A DNA stretch of 64,000 bases from Ktedonobacter racemifer DSM 44963 (lineage in GTDB: Bacteria; Chloroflexota; Ktedonobacteria; Ktedonobacterales; Ktedonobacteraceae): contig NZ_ADVG01000001.1 in assembly GCF_000178855.1 (NCBI RefSeq), positions 1,736,001 to 1,800,000 on the forward strand, given 5' to 3'. The notes beneath the pieces are model-generated. The model did no database searches. It saw nothing but the letters and a program-made list of their open reading frames with translations, and was not told where the DNA came from. Each line of letters begins with the position of its first letter. Position 1 is the first letter of the stretch. Positions 8,609 through 16,521 of this stretch are shown piece after piece. A program made the position numbers and the translations under genes.

Positions 8609-9697
8609 ATGCCAACTACGAAGCCCACTTCACGCTTAAAGGTCTATCAAGAAAACCCGTTGAACGCAGGAATGCCACTCGAATGCTTGCCGGAGGCTTT
8701 TGTCACTCCGTCCGACCTGTTTTTCATCCGTGGGCACGGCACGATCCCCCAGGTTGTGCCAGAGACCTATCGTCTCATGGTCAAGGGGATGGTTCAGCAT
8801 CCCCTTGAGCTCTCTCTGGAGGATCTGCTCACCCGATTTCCACAGCACACCCTGACAGCGACGCTCATCTGTGCCGGCAGCAGGCGTGACGAACTAGCGG
8901 CCATTCATCCTCTGCCGGGCGAAATCCCTTGGGGGGCTGATCCGATCAGCACCGCCAGGTGGCGAGGTGTGCGTCTCAGCGATGTTCTGCGAGCGGCAGG
9001 AGTCGAGGAAGAGGCCCACTATGTGGCCTTTCGCGGACTCGACCAGGCCCGGGTCGCGGGCGAACTGGTCCATTTTGGCAGTTCGATCCGCCTGGAAAAG
9101 GCTCTGACGCCCGAAGTCTTGCTGGCCCACGAAATGAACGATGCTCCTCTGCCTCGTGAACATGGTTTTCCCTTACGCGTGCTCGTTCCAGGCTATGTCG
9201 GGGTCAGAAGCGTCAAGTGGCTGCAGGAAATCACACTCCAGAGCCAGCCGTCGACCAACTATTTCCAGGCTCGCGATTACAAGACCTTTCCTCCGACCGT
9301 GACCGCGCAAACCGCTGATTGGGAGCAGGGGAAGACCCTGGAAGAGATTGCCTTGAACGCGGTCATCTGTACCCCGAAGTCAGGAGAGACGCACCAGGCG
9401 GGCCCCGTCCTGGTGCAAGGGTACGCACTCACCGGAGAAGAGGCGCCAGTCGAGCGCGTCGAGCTTTCCACCGATCGAGGGGCCACCTGGATACCCGCGA
9501 CGATCCGGGAAAAGACCGATCGTTGGGCCTGGTGTTTCTGGGAGGCCACCCTGGACCTGCCTGCCGGGGAATGCCAGATCATCGTCCGCGCCTGGGATGC
9601 CACAGGCAAGACCCAGCCGGAGGATGCGCGCTCCCTCTGGAATTTCAAAGGGTATGCCAATAACGCCTGGTATCAGGTCCAGCTGCATCTGGTCTGA
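8609..9697 (+). CDS. molybdopterin-dependent sulfite oxidase-family oxidoreductase
   Basis: 362 residues. The N-terminal molybdopterin-binding domain carries the Mo-ligating Cys at C88 (TLICAGSRRDE, equivalent to the CAGNRR motif). A C-terminal Mo-cofactor dimerisation domain starts near residue 250 and contains VERVELSTDRGATW. There is no Tat signal and no haem domain, so it appears cytoplasmic and would need a separate electron acceptor. It should oxidise sulfite to sulfate or act on a related substrate. The start at 8609 has AAGGAG 8 nt upstream; the open frame reaches back to 8465, but that part is low-complexity and overlaps a hairpin-rich leader. Likely co-transcribed with the TauE/SafE fusion. 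Confidence 0.85.
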   Translation: MPTTKPTSRLKVYQENPLNAGMPLECLPEAFVTPSDLFFIRGHGTIPQVVPETYRLMVKGMVQHPLELSLEDLLTRFPQHTLTATLICAGSRRDELAAIHPLPGEIPWGADPISTARWRGVRLSDVLRAAGVEEEAHYVAFRGLDQARVAGELVHFGSSIRLEKALTPEVLLAHEMNDAPLPREHGFPLRVLVPGYVGVRSVKWLQEITLQSQPSTNYFQARDYKTFPPTVTAQTADWEQGKTLEEIALNAVICTPKSGETHQAGPVLVQGYALTGEEAPVERVELSTDRGATWIPATIREKTDRWAWCFWEATLDLPAGECQIIVRAWDATGKTQPEDARSLWNFKGYANNAWYQVQLHLV

Positions 9698-9860
9698 GGC
9701 GTGTTTTGGGAGCAGGATCTGTTGGCTTTCCTTCTCGCCTACCAAACACGATATGGTCGAAATTCCGCGGGATCTTTTCGAGCGCCTCACCCAAGCGCTC
9801 TCCTTTGCAGCCTGATATGGATAAAGTCTAGCTTAGTGCATCCGATAAAAAGGTATACTC

Positions 9861-10238
9861 TCAAGGATATGGGTGGTTGGGCCGGTCGTTGAGAATATGA
9901 TCCGCGTGATACTCTGCCTCGCGAAACATCACCGGGAGATGATGGTCGTCAAGAGAGTAATAGACCTTGTTACTCTGGCGCTTGCGACGTACCAGACGAC
10001 GATCGCGGAGTAGGCGAAGTTGATGAGAAACTGCCGATTCCGAAATTCCCACCTGGTAGGCGATTTCGCGCACACACATGGTACGCTGCTGCAAAGCGTA
10101 AAGTATTTTGACTCTCGTAACATCTCCCAGCGCCTGGAATGTCTCAGTTACTATTTCAATGACGCGCTCCGATGGTTTGCTGACTTCCTCCTCCACAGAT
10201 ATAGTCGTTTCGACATCTGGAGTTCTCGGTTCTTGCAT
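9861..10238 (-). CDS. ArsR/SmtB-family metal-responsive repressor
   Basis: 125 residues with a winged helix-turn-helix (TFQALGDVTRVKILYAL, then VGISESAVSHQLRLLRDRRLV and the wing KVYYSLDD). The C-terminal helix is rich in possible ligands (DDHHLPVMFREAEYHADHI). This matches the alpha-5 metal sites of the NmtR/CzrA/SmtB branch and points to Ni, Co or Zn rather than arsenite. AGAGG lies 7 nt before the ATG. It diverges from the NiCoT transporter across a 250-bp AT-rich gap, so it probably represses that gene and itself and releases DNA on metal binding. Confidence 0.87.
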   Translation of the reverse strand: MQEPRTPDVETTISVEEEVSKPSERVIEIVTETFQALGDVTRVKILYALQQRTMCVREIAYQVGISESAVSHQLRLLRDRRLVRRKRQSNKVYYSLDDHHLPVMFREAEYHADHILNDRPNHPYP

Positions 10239-10488
10239 ATTTTTTCCTCTCTGAGTATCTGTTCATATACGCGAGAGTATGTGCAAAAGAACTACAATTT
10301 TACATCTTACATCGAATTCCAGGCGTTTTCCCCTATACACATCGTTTCTTCCCAGGTATAATTTTATTAACCACCATTTAGAAATATAGCTTATTCTTAT
10401 CTGCAATGTCAAATACACTTAATTGTCCACATAATTCTCTAAAACTGTTTAAACTTGCTCTTCTGCAAGAAACTCGTTTTGATATGGC
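10239..10488. promoter_or_regulatory. divergent promoter region between arsR-type and nickel/cobalt transporter genes
   Basis: AT-rich 250-bp gap between divergent start codons. An imperfect inverted repeat, CATATAC-N-GTATGTG (about 10263-10282), lies 25-45 bp upstream of the repressor gene and is a candidate ArsR-type operator. No reliable -35/-10 pair could be fixed by eye. Confidence 0.4.
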
Positions 10489-11646
10489 GTGTTCAAGCAG
10501 TTTTTTCACGGCATCGAGATAAGCTTATGCGGAAAGGATCAAGCATTGAGTAAGGACAGGGGTAGTTTTAGTCTCTCCGCGCTTTCCCGGGTCTTCAAAC
10601 AAAGCTCATCCGAAGTGCGCGGCAAGATCATCCGAATGTATGTCTTACTCGTAGGTTTGAATATTCTGGCCTGGGTACTGGCCTTCATCGCGTTCGGAAC
10701 CAATCCCAAGCTACTCCTGCTTGCTCTTACAGCTTATACGTTTGGTCTGCGTCACGCCTTCGATGCAGATCACATTTCAGCCATTGACAATGTCACCCGT
10801 AAGTTGATGCAAGAGAAGCAACAGCCTGTAGGTGTCGGGTTCTTCTTCTCGCTTGGTCATTCCTCCGTTGTGACCCTCTTGACCCTGTTTATTACTGCTA
10901 CAGCTCTCGCCCTTGACAAAATAAATACCTTCAAAGCGATGGGTGAACTGATCAGCTCCTCAGTCTCAGCTCTCTTCCTGCTGCTGATCGCTGCCATTAA
11001 TATTGTCATCCTGGTGGATATATTCAAGACGTTTCAAGCAGTGAGGCGTGGTCAACACTACGATGACCACGCCTTAAACGAGTCGCTGAACAACCGTGGG
11101 CTTATGGCACGCATCTTTCGTCCTGTGCTCAAAGTAACTGACCGAAGTTGGAAGATGTATCCTATCGGCTTTCTCTTTGGCCTGGGATTCGATACGGCTA
11201 CTGAGGTTGGACTACTCGCAATAGCAGCAACGACCGCCACACAGGGGGTGCCAATTGTAGCTATTCTGATCTTCCCACTCTTGTTTACCGCTGGCATGTC
11301 CTTGCTGGACACAACCGATGGCATCTTGATGCTGGGCGCATATGGCTGGGCCTTCGTGAAGCCGATGCGCAAGCTCTACTACAATCTGAGTATCACCTGT
11401 ATCTCGGCCATCATAGCCCTGGCTATTGGCAGTCTTGAGGCATTTAACGTGATCGCAACTGAATTGAATCTGAGCGGCCCTTTCTGGGATCAGGTCAGTG
11501 ATCTGAATGAGAACTTCAACCTCCTTGGGATTCTCATTGTTTGCCTGTTTATCGTAAGTTGGGTTGCCTCAACCATAATTTACAAGATCAAGCGCTATGA
11601 TGATTTCGTAATCACAACAGCACCAGCCAGGGGCGACAGCCAATAG
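10489..11646 (+). CDS. NiCoT-family nickel/cobalt permease
   Basis: Up to 385 residues with about eight membrane helices and the NiCoT signature RHAFDADHISAIDN (residues 88-101; the H-x4-D-H metal motif). Further family blocks are FSLGHSSVV, LGFDTATEVGLL and LFTAGMSLLDTTDG. It imports Ni2+ or Co2+ at the cytoplasmic membrane. The neighbouring cobalt-type hydratase operon favours cobalt, as with NhlF beside Rhodococcus nitrile hydratase. The GTG at 10489 lacks a ribosome binding site; an in-frame TTG at 10546 has GGAAAGGA 7 nt upstream and may be the real start. A 19-bp hairpin follows the stop. Confidence 0.9.
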   Translation: MFKQFFHGIEISLCGKDQALSKDRGSFSLSALSRVFKQSSSEVRGKIIRMYVLLVGLNILAWVLAFIAFGTNPKLLLLALTAYTFGLRHAFDADHISAIDNVTRKLMQEKQQPVGVGFFFSLGHSSVVTLLTLFITATALALDKINTFKAMGELISSSVSALFLLLIAAINIVILVDIFKTFQAVRRGQHYDDHALNESLNNRGLMARIFRPVLKVTDRSWKMYPIGFLFGLGFDTATEVGLLAIAATTATQGVPIVAILIFPLLFTAGMSLLDTTDGILMLGAYGWAFVKPMRKLYYNLSITCISAIIALAIGSLEAFNVIATELNLSGPFWDQVSDLNENFNLLGILIVCLFIVSWVASTIIYKIKRYDDFVITTAPARGDSQ

Positions 11647-11682
11647 AATGCAATTCTGCGTTATGCTCGTTCAGCATCATAC

Positions 11683-11726
11683 GCCAGGGGGTTAGCGTAA
11701 GGTTTGTCTTACGCTAACCCCCTGGC
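11683..11726. terminator. 19-bp perfect hairpin after the NiCoT gene
   Basis: Arms 11683-11701 and 11708-11726 (GCCAGGGGGTTAGCGTAAG and its exact complement) around a 6-nt loop, starting 37 bp after the transporter stop. No long T-tract; termination is inferred from position. The hydratase operon converges from the other side, so it may serve both. Confidence 0.6.
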
Positions 11727-11816
11727 ATATCAAATAGAAATCCCATCACTTTTGGCTGCTGGCAAACTTTTTGTCAGGCACACGCACAGCCTGACAGGTG
11801 TTTGTCATGGCCATTG

Positions 11817-12047
11817 TTATCCTGCAGGAGAAGCAGGCCATCTTTCCTCTGTCCAGTCCAAGGCCTCGCTCACCAACTGCTGGAATTTGGACGTACACGA
11901 GGGTTCCAGGCAAGATACCAGCGTACCTTCACCATGGATCGTTTCAAAGGTGACGGTAGTGCCCAGTTGACCACTGACGAGTTGTGTCACGTTGTCCCTC
12001 GAAACGTCGCATACCATGATCTGGTTTTGATTTTTAACTGTACACAA
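11817..12047 (-). CDS. hypothetical 76-residue protein, last gene of the hydratase operon
   Basis: A TTG start at 12047 has AAGGAG 9 nt upstream and begins 14 nt after the stop of the preceding gene, which is good operon geometry. The protein contains two cysteines (VSCLEPSCTSKF) and ends in WPASPAG. I recognise no family. Its place at the end of a nitrile hydratase-like operon suggests a maturation or metal-delivery accessory, but that is context only. Confidence 0.45.
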   Translation of the reverse strand: MCTVKNQNQIMVCDVSRDNVTQLVSGQLGTTVTFETIHGEGTLVSCLEPSCTSKFQQLVSEALDWTEERWPASPAG

Positions 12048-12061
12048 AGATTATCTCTCCT

Positions 12062-12397
12062 TTATACTCTCTCCAACCGCGCCTGTATCTCTTGCATTTT
12101 GTTGTTCAGCTCATCGACGGTAATGAGACCTTTGTCGAGAAGCACGTGAGCGGCAACCAGTGCTTGATGCGCGTAATGGGGAAATTTAGAGTAGAGGGTT
12201 TCACCTAGCTCATCCTCGGCAGCGCGTCTATCCTTATTACACCACGAGCCCCGCCAGTCCAGGCATTCGCAGGTAGCCTGCATATACGTTTCCCAGGGCA
12301 ATGGCTTGTGATCCATCTCTGGGAGTGTGGTCTCTCTCTGTATGCTGTTGTCATCAAGCAAGTGCATCAGCAGATCATAGCGTTTCGTTGAAATCAT
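12062..12397 (-). CDS. nitrile hydratase beta N-terminal-domain-like protein, probable activator
   Basis: 111 residues. It is a paralogue of the protein at 13512-13934: CECLDWRGSW, AEDELGETLYSKFPHYAHQAL and LLDKGLITVDELNNKMQEI match equivalent blocks there. In cobalt nitrile hydratases and thiocyanate hydrolase, a small protein homologous to the beta N-terminal domain acts as activator/metallochaperone by subunit swapping. A second copy in the operon fits that role; this is inference. The ATG at 12397 has GGAG 6 nt upstream. An earlier ATG at 12442 starts with the same MISTK residues, a local duplication of the start region. Confidence 0.7.
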   Translation of the reverse strand: MISTKRYDLLMHLLDDNSIQRETTLPEMDHKPLPWETYMQATCECLDWRGSWCNKDRRAAEDELGETLYSKFPHYAHQALVAAHVLLDKGLITVDELNNKMQEIQARLERV

Positions 12398-12544
12398 CAA
12401 AATCTCCTTCGCATGGAGGGAGCAGATTTTTGTTGAAATCATTACTCCCCACGTCGTGACACATCTATCTCCCTACCCCACGCGTTCGTGGTACTCGCCT
12501 TTCCCGCGCAGGTTTGATCATTTTCTATTTCCTCACAAGTGCGC

Positions 12545-13222
12545 TTAGGACGCTCCACGCGACGGCGGCTGGGTTGCAGTCCAATCAACAGAGGGAAGAG
12601 CCACACCAATCATCGTATCTCTCGTGACAATAGCAGCAAGCTGCTCCTCGCTCCAACCTTCAGTCCCCTTCGGGCGCATGGGCATAACCATAAAGCGCGA
12701 TTTCGCGTTCGAGTCATGGACGCGAATCTCCACCTCTGGAGGAAGGTACAGACCGAACTCAGAAAGGACTTCGCGAGGCCAGCGAACGATGCGGCGACGG
12801 TAGTTTACAGACCGATACCAGCTGGGAGACATGCCGAGAACGGGCCTGGGATAACAGGAACACAATGTACAAACAATCACATTGTGAACCTGGGGAGTGT
12901 TTTCAAGCACGTAAAACCAGGTATAATCGCTCGGTGTGCCATGACCGGTTGGCTGAGCCCAATCAATTCCTACCTCTTTGCAAGCCTCTATCCCGTTGGC
13001 AAGCAGACGCGCTTTAAATTCCGGATCAACCCAGGCCTTGGCCACCAGGCGTGATCCCCCAGCAGGCCCGACCTGTTCGGACCATTCTGTGAAACGACGG
13101 TGATCCTCGGCTGAGAATAGCCCGTGGGAGATCGCCAATTCGCGCACCGCGATCTCCAGGGCCTCAAATTTGCTAATCTCACCCTGCTCCAGGGCGAGTG
13201 AATGTTCGTGTGTCGTACTCAT
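12545..13222 (-). CDS. nitrile hydratase alpha / thiocyanate hydrolase gamma subunit (cobalt type)
   Basis: 225 residues, the catalytic subunit. The metal claw is VCTLCSCYPRPVLG with C118, C121 and C123; Thr at the second position (CTLCSC) marks the cobalt-type enzyme, whereas iron types have CSLCSC. Two of the cysteines are normally oxidised to sulfinate and sulfenate. The following SPSWYRSVNYRRR is also typical. It should hydrate a nitrile to an amide or hydrolyse thiocyanate to carbonyl sulfide and ammonia. The beta subunit is split into two genes upstream, as in thiocyanate hydrolase (ScnA/B/C), but substrate cannot be settled by eye. The 4-nt overlap with the upstream gene shows an operon. 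Confidence 0.85.
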   Translation of the reverse strand: MSTTHEHSLALEQGEISKFEALEIAVRELAISHGLFSAEDHRRFTEWSEQVGPAGGSRLVAKAWVDPEFKARLLANGIEACKEVGIDWAQPTGHGTPSDYTWFYVLENTPQVHNVIVCTLCSCYPRPVLGMSPSWYRSVNYRRRIVRWPREVLSEFGLYLPPEVEIRVHDSNAKSRFMVMPMRPKGTEGWSEEQLAAIVTRDTMIGVALPSVDWTATQPPSRGAS

Positions 13223-13515
13223 TTCGCCTCCTCTTTGGCCGGCTCAAGCCAGCGCTCATAGATCTCTGTTTCCAGAGTATCGTTTGGATATCCTTGATAT
13301 CCTGGCCACAGGTCACGCTGGTTAAAACGGACCACATAAAACGGCTCTGCCCGCCCCTCGTCGCGCCCCCAGGCTTCATCTTCGGGGATAACCCACGCTG
13401 GCCGATACTCCGCGATAACTCCTATTTTGCCTCGTGTATAAGTTTGAACGCGGGTATAGAAGAGAGACGTCCCTTCCTTAACAGTGACGCGATCTCCGAT
13501 CTGGAACCTTCTCAT
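13219..13515 (-). CDS. nitrile hydratase beta C-terminal domain / thiocyanate hydrolase small subunit
   Basis: 98 residues corresponding to the SH3-like barrel that ends nitrile hydratase beta subunits (FQIGDRVTVKEG at the start, KIGVIAEYRPAW, EPFYVVRFNQRDLWP). In classical nitrile hydratases this domain is fused to the helical N-terminal domain; here it is separate. It overlaps both neighbours by 4 nt (ATGA-type coupling), implying translational coupling and stoichiometric assembly with the alpha subunit. Confidence 0.8.
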   Translation of the reverse strand: MRRFQIGDRVTVKEGTSLFYTRVQTYTRGKIGVIAEYRPAWVIPEDEAWGRDEGRAEPFYVVRFNQRDLWPGYQGYPNDTLETEIYERWLEPAKEEAK

Positions 13516-13934
13516 TCCTTCACCCCCAGGCGTTTACTCACCTCATCAATCTTTGCATTCAATTCATCGGGGGTGATATACCCCTTACTGATCAGTGTTC
13601 TGGCTGCGGTCATGATCCATCTCCCATAATAGGGAAATCCGAAGTAGATGGTCTCACCGAGGTCATTCTCACATCGACGACGCTCCTCGGAGTTCCACAC
13701 GCCACGCCACCCCAGGCACTCACAGGTAATGTAAGTGCGCATTTCCCATTCTTCCTCTGGTATATCTTGATATATCACCGGTACATCCGGTTGTCCTCCT
13801 ACATCATGTATAACATGCGTTAAGTTATCAAGGAACTCATTGGAAATGGTGGGTGGTGAATCCAATGGATAGTGCACAGTAGGAGCAATAGCTGTAGTTA
13901 TGGTCTGCCGTTTTTCGAAACTAGATGAACTCAT
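13512..13934 (-). CDS. nitrile hydratase beta N-terminal domain / thiocyanate hydrolase beta-like subunit
   Basis: 140 residues. After a flexible N-terminus, THVIHDVGGQPDVPVI resembles the HDxGG start of nitrile hydratase beta subunits. CECLGWRGVW, ERRRCENDLGETIYFGFPYYGRW and LISKGYITPDELNAKI follow. The arginines before YYGRW are candidates for those that hydrogen-bond the oxidised cysteines of the catalytic subunit. AGGAGG lies 5 nt before the ATG. First gene of the hydratase operon; an activator-like paralogue sits at 12062-12397. Confidence 0.78.
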   Translation of the reverse strand: MSSSSFEKRQTITTAIAPTVHYPLDSPPTISNEFLDNLTHVIHDVGGQPDVPVIYQDIPEEEWEMRTYITCECLGWRGVWNSEERRRCENDLGETIYFGFPYYGRWIMTAARTLISKGYITPDELNAKIDEVSKRLGVKE

Positions 13935-14594
13935 TGAAACCTCCTCTATACAAGAAATGCGATTTCAGGTAGACAGTTTCCTTACAAGCAGCCACAAAGG
14001 GTAGAGTTAGTTGCCAGGAACGCATCTCTATCAGAAGTATGAATAAGGTACGGACTTCAAGCCGACCACTTCATAAATGATTTGATTGAGTGCATTCACG
14101 ATAGGCCACATACCAACAGGATGGTACTAAGGTAAGTATAAGAGCCTTCAACAAATTGTTCGGTATTGTTATGCATACAATAAGGAAAGAAAACGTCTTG
14201 GCGATCTCACCGGCCTTGACATCCAGGGCTATTTAATTCTCATAAAGGGAGGCAGGCTTCCCCTTTGGAGACCCTTCGCGCCTGCGGCGCTCAGGGGGTA
14301 AGGGTATCTGGGTTGAAAAAGGCCCTGCCTTTTTCAACCCAGATACCCTTACCCCGAGGTGAGCGTAGCGAACCGAGGCAAGAAGCAGAAGAGAATTAAA
14401 TAGCCCTGCTTGACATCACCATTGGCTTGCTCTTTTCTCTTACCACTGCAGGCAGGGCGAAGGCGTCTTTTATCCTGATGCTATAATGAATATGGCCGGG
14501 AGAGCCCATTGAGAGAGGCAAACTGTCATTTTCTCTGTGAAGAGGAACATTGCCCGTGTCCTCATGCAGGGAGTGTTTGAGCGCTTCTTGAAGG
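13935..14594. other. 660-bp intergenic region carrying a nested hairpin element
   Basis: No supported gene. It contains the upstream region of the hydratase operon and, at 14224-14408, a large nested inverted-repeat element described separately. The last 180 bp before the histidine kinase hold no structure I can name. Confidence 0.6.
14224..14408. repeat. nested palindromic element A (mini-hairpin motif plus 28-bp palindrome)
   Basis: Outer perfect 18-bp inverted repeat 14224-14241/14391-14408 (CAGGGCTATTTAATTCTC). Inside it is the conserved motif CTTCGCGCCTGCGGCGCTC at 14274-14292, then a perfect 28-bp palindrome with arms 14295-14322 and 14328-14355 and a 5-nt loop. Four other loci share the motif-plus-palindrome layout (20.7, 25.8, 27.5, 60.0 kb) with different arm sequences. 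No open reading frame inside. Confidence 0.85.
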
Positions 14595-15638
14595 ATGAAC
14601 GAGATGGAGGAGAACCAGCGATCTGTTTCGCACAATCACACAAAAAAAGTAAACCAACAATCAAGCATCCCGCCTGCGAAACGACTCGCTCCCAGATCGC
14701 AATCTCACACAACGCCAAAAGAGGGGGTGCCATCACCACAACTGGAAGCGGTCTTTGCATCATTGCCTGACGCGGCTCTTGCCTGCGACCGAGACGGCAA
14801 GCTGCCCTGCATGAATGGCGCCGCCCTCAAGCTCTTTGAGGTCTCCTCTACACGTCCCTGGTTGGGGACTCCTTATCGAGAGTTTCTCCAGCGCTATGAG
14901 TGGTATAATGAGCTGCATCACCCTACTTTCCCTGCCCCCTGGCTGTTGAAGCCGGACAGTAATGCAGCAGAAGCGTCCCATACCTATGAACAGACCTTGA
15001 TGCTCAGCCTCCCTTCGGGACGCAAGACCCTGCTTGAACTACGCTGTTCATCCCTGCTGGATGCCGAGCTGCAGATGAGCGGCATGGTCTCGCTCTTCCA
15101 CGAGGTGACGCCCCGTTATCAAAAGGCTCTGCATCTCCAGCGCGTCTTTGAAGCAATCTCGGCACTGAACGAGGCCATCGCGCTGATCCCCGAGCATCTC
15201 GCCTTTGCCTTCTCTGATGATATGCCTCTCTTATCGTCTCCTATGCTTTTTGTGGCTCAACAACTGGTGGATGTAATCCGCCAGGTTCTTGCGTACTGGC
15301 GTGTGAGCCTGATCGCTTTCGGATCTCAGACTCAGCGCTTCTCTTATGCTGTGGGAAGCGGCTTCACCGCTGAGCAAGAACAGCAGCTCCGGGAGATACG
15401 CGGGCGCTTCTTGTTCACCGAGATTGTTGACGTAACGGTGCGCGCTCTCTTGCATGCCAACCAGGAGGTCATTCTCAGGGCGGATCGCCTGCACTTCCCG
15501 GTAGGATACCCTGCCGATTTTGGGGCGGCAAACCTTCTGATCATCCCCTGTTCCTGGATCAGCATCTGGCCGGGTCCTTGCTCATTGCCAAACAGAGGGG
15601 AGACAGTGGCTACAGCCAGGAAGAGATCGAGCTCGTGA
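14595..15638 (+). CDS. PAS/GAF sensor histidine kinase, N-terminal part (frameshifted)
   Basis: Sensor half of a histidine kinase. A PAS-like domain at residues 50-165 (FASLPDAALACDRDGKLPCMNGAALKLF) is followed by a GAF-like region from about 195 (VDVIRQVLAYWRVSLIAF to FGAANLLIIP). After LLIIP the frame turns to nonsense and stops. The next frame resumes the GAF ending, so one base is missing in the CCCC run at 15545-15548: adding one C joins LLIIP to LFLDQHLAGSLLIAK and the kinase half. Either a real inactivating frameshift or a sequencing error. Confidence 0.7.
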   Translation: MNEMEENQRSVSHNHTKKVNQQSSIPPAKRLAPRSQSHTTPKEGVPSPQLEAVFASLPDAALACDRDGKLPCMNGAALKLFEVSSTRPWLGTPYREFLQRYEWYNELHHPTFPAPWLLKPDSNAAEASHTYEQTLMLSLPSGRKTLLELRCSSLLDAELQMSGMVSLFHEVTPRYQKALHLQRVFEAISALNEAIALIPEHLAFAFSDDMPLLSSPMLFVAQQLVDVIRQVLAYWRVSLIAFGSQTQRFSYAVGSGFTAEQEQQLREIRGRFLFTEIVDVTVRALLHANQEVILRADRLHFPVGYPADFGAANLLIIPCSWISIWPGPCSLPNRGETVATARKRSSS

Positions 15639-16480
15639 AAGCCGTCGCCGCACAGGCCCGGCTAATTATTGAATGTCTTGGCAACTTGCAGAAGCAGACT
15701 GGGAGACAGGCGAGAGAACTCGTATTGCACGAGGTGGATCGCCTGAACAGGGACTTCCTGACGCTGGCCAGCCATGAACTGCGCACCCCGCTGACGGGGA
15801 TCAAAGGCAATTTGCAACTGTCGCAGCGCCGCCTGGAGACCTTGAAACGCCACCTTGCCGAGCAGCCCGAGCGTGCAAGTGCGCATCTTGAACACGCCCA
15901 GCAGTCCCTGGCGCAGGCAGCGCAGAGCGCCCGGCTGCAGGAGCGCATGGTGCGGGATCTGATCGATGATGCGCGCATCCAGGCCAATCAACTCGGTCTG
16001 TCTCTCAAGTCCTGCGACCTGCTCGCCCTGATCAACGTAGCAGTGATGAAGCAGCAAGCGTCTGTGCCCGAACACACAATCGAACTGGAAAACCTGACAA
16101 CCGAACATACGATGCCTGTTCTCGCCGATGCCGGGCGCATCACCCAGGTGCTCACTCTCTACCTGGCGAATGCCCTCAACTATTCCCCCGCCGAGCGGCC
16201 CGTGACTGTCCAGGTGAGAAGCTCGGACGACCTCGTACGTGTCTCTGTGCACGACGAAGGAGCCGGCATCCCCCTGGAAGAGCAGGGGCGCCTTTGGGAT
16301 CGCTTCTACCGTGGGAAAGGGAGCGCGGTCCAGCACGAATTGGATCTCAGCCTGGGACTCAGTTTCTATCTCAGCCAGGCGCTCATCGAGCGTCATCATG
16401 GCAGCGTTGGGGTAGAGAGCGAGCCCGGTCATGGCGCAACGTTCTGGTTTACCTTGCCGATAGCGAGATCTGCGGCGTAA
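15578..16480 (+). CDS. PAS/GAF sensor histidine kinase, C-terminal catalytic part (frameshifted)
   Basis: Continues the gene starting at 14595 in another frame. After the end of the GAF region (YSQEEIELVKAVAAQARLIIE), the HisKA dimerisation domain has the phospho-acceptor His in LASHELRTPLTGIKGN. The HATPase domain shows the N box (LANALNYSP), G1 (VHDEGAGIPLEEQ), F (LWDRFYRG) and G2 (LSLGLSFYLSQALIERH). The listed TTG start lies within the original coding region and is probably not a true start. The kinase is soluble, with no partner response regulator nearby. A decayed homologue of its last 140 residues lies at 18154-18592. Confidence 0.75.
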   Translation: MLIAKQRGDSGYSQEEIELVKAVAAQARLIIECLGNLQKQTGRQARELVLHEVDRLNRDFLTLASHELRTPLTGIKGNLQLSQRRLETLKRHLAEQPERASAHLEHAQQSLAQAAQSARLQERMVRDLIDDARIQANQLGLSLKSCDLLALINVAVMKQQASVPEHTIELENLTTEHTMPVLADAGRITQVLTLYLANALNYSPAERPVTVQVRSSDDLVRVSVHDEGAGIPLEEQGRLWDRFYRGKGSAVQHELDLSLGLSFYLSQALIERHHGSVGVESEPGHGATFWFTLPIARSAA

Positions 16481-16521
16481 ATATAAAGAAGGATATAACA
16501 ACAGAGAGAAGAAGGCGAAGC

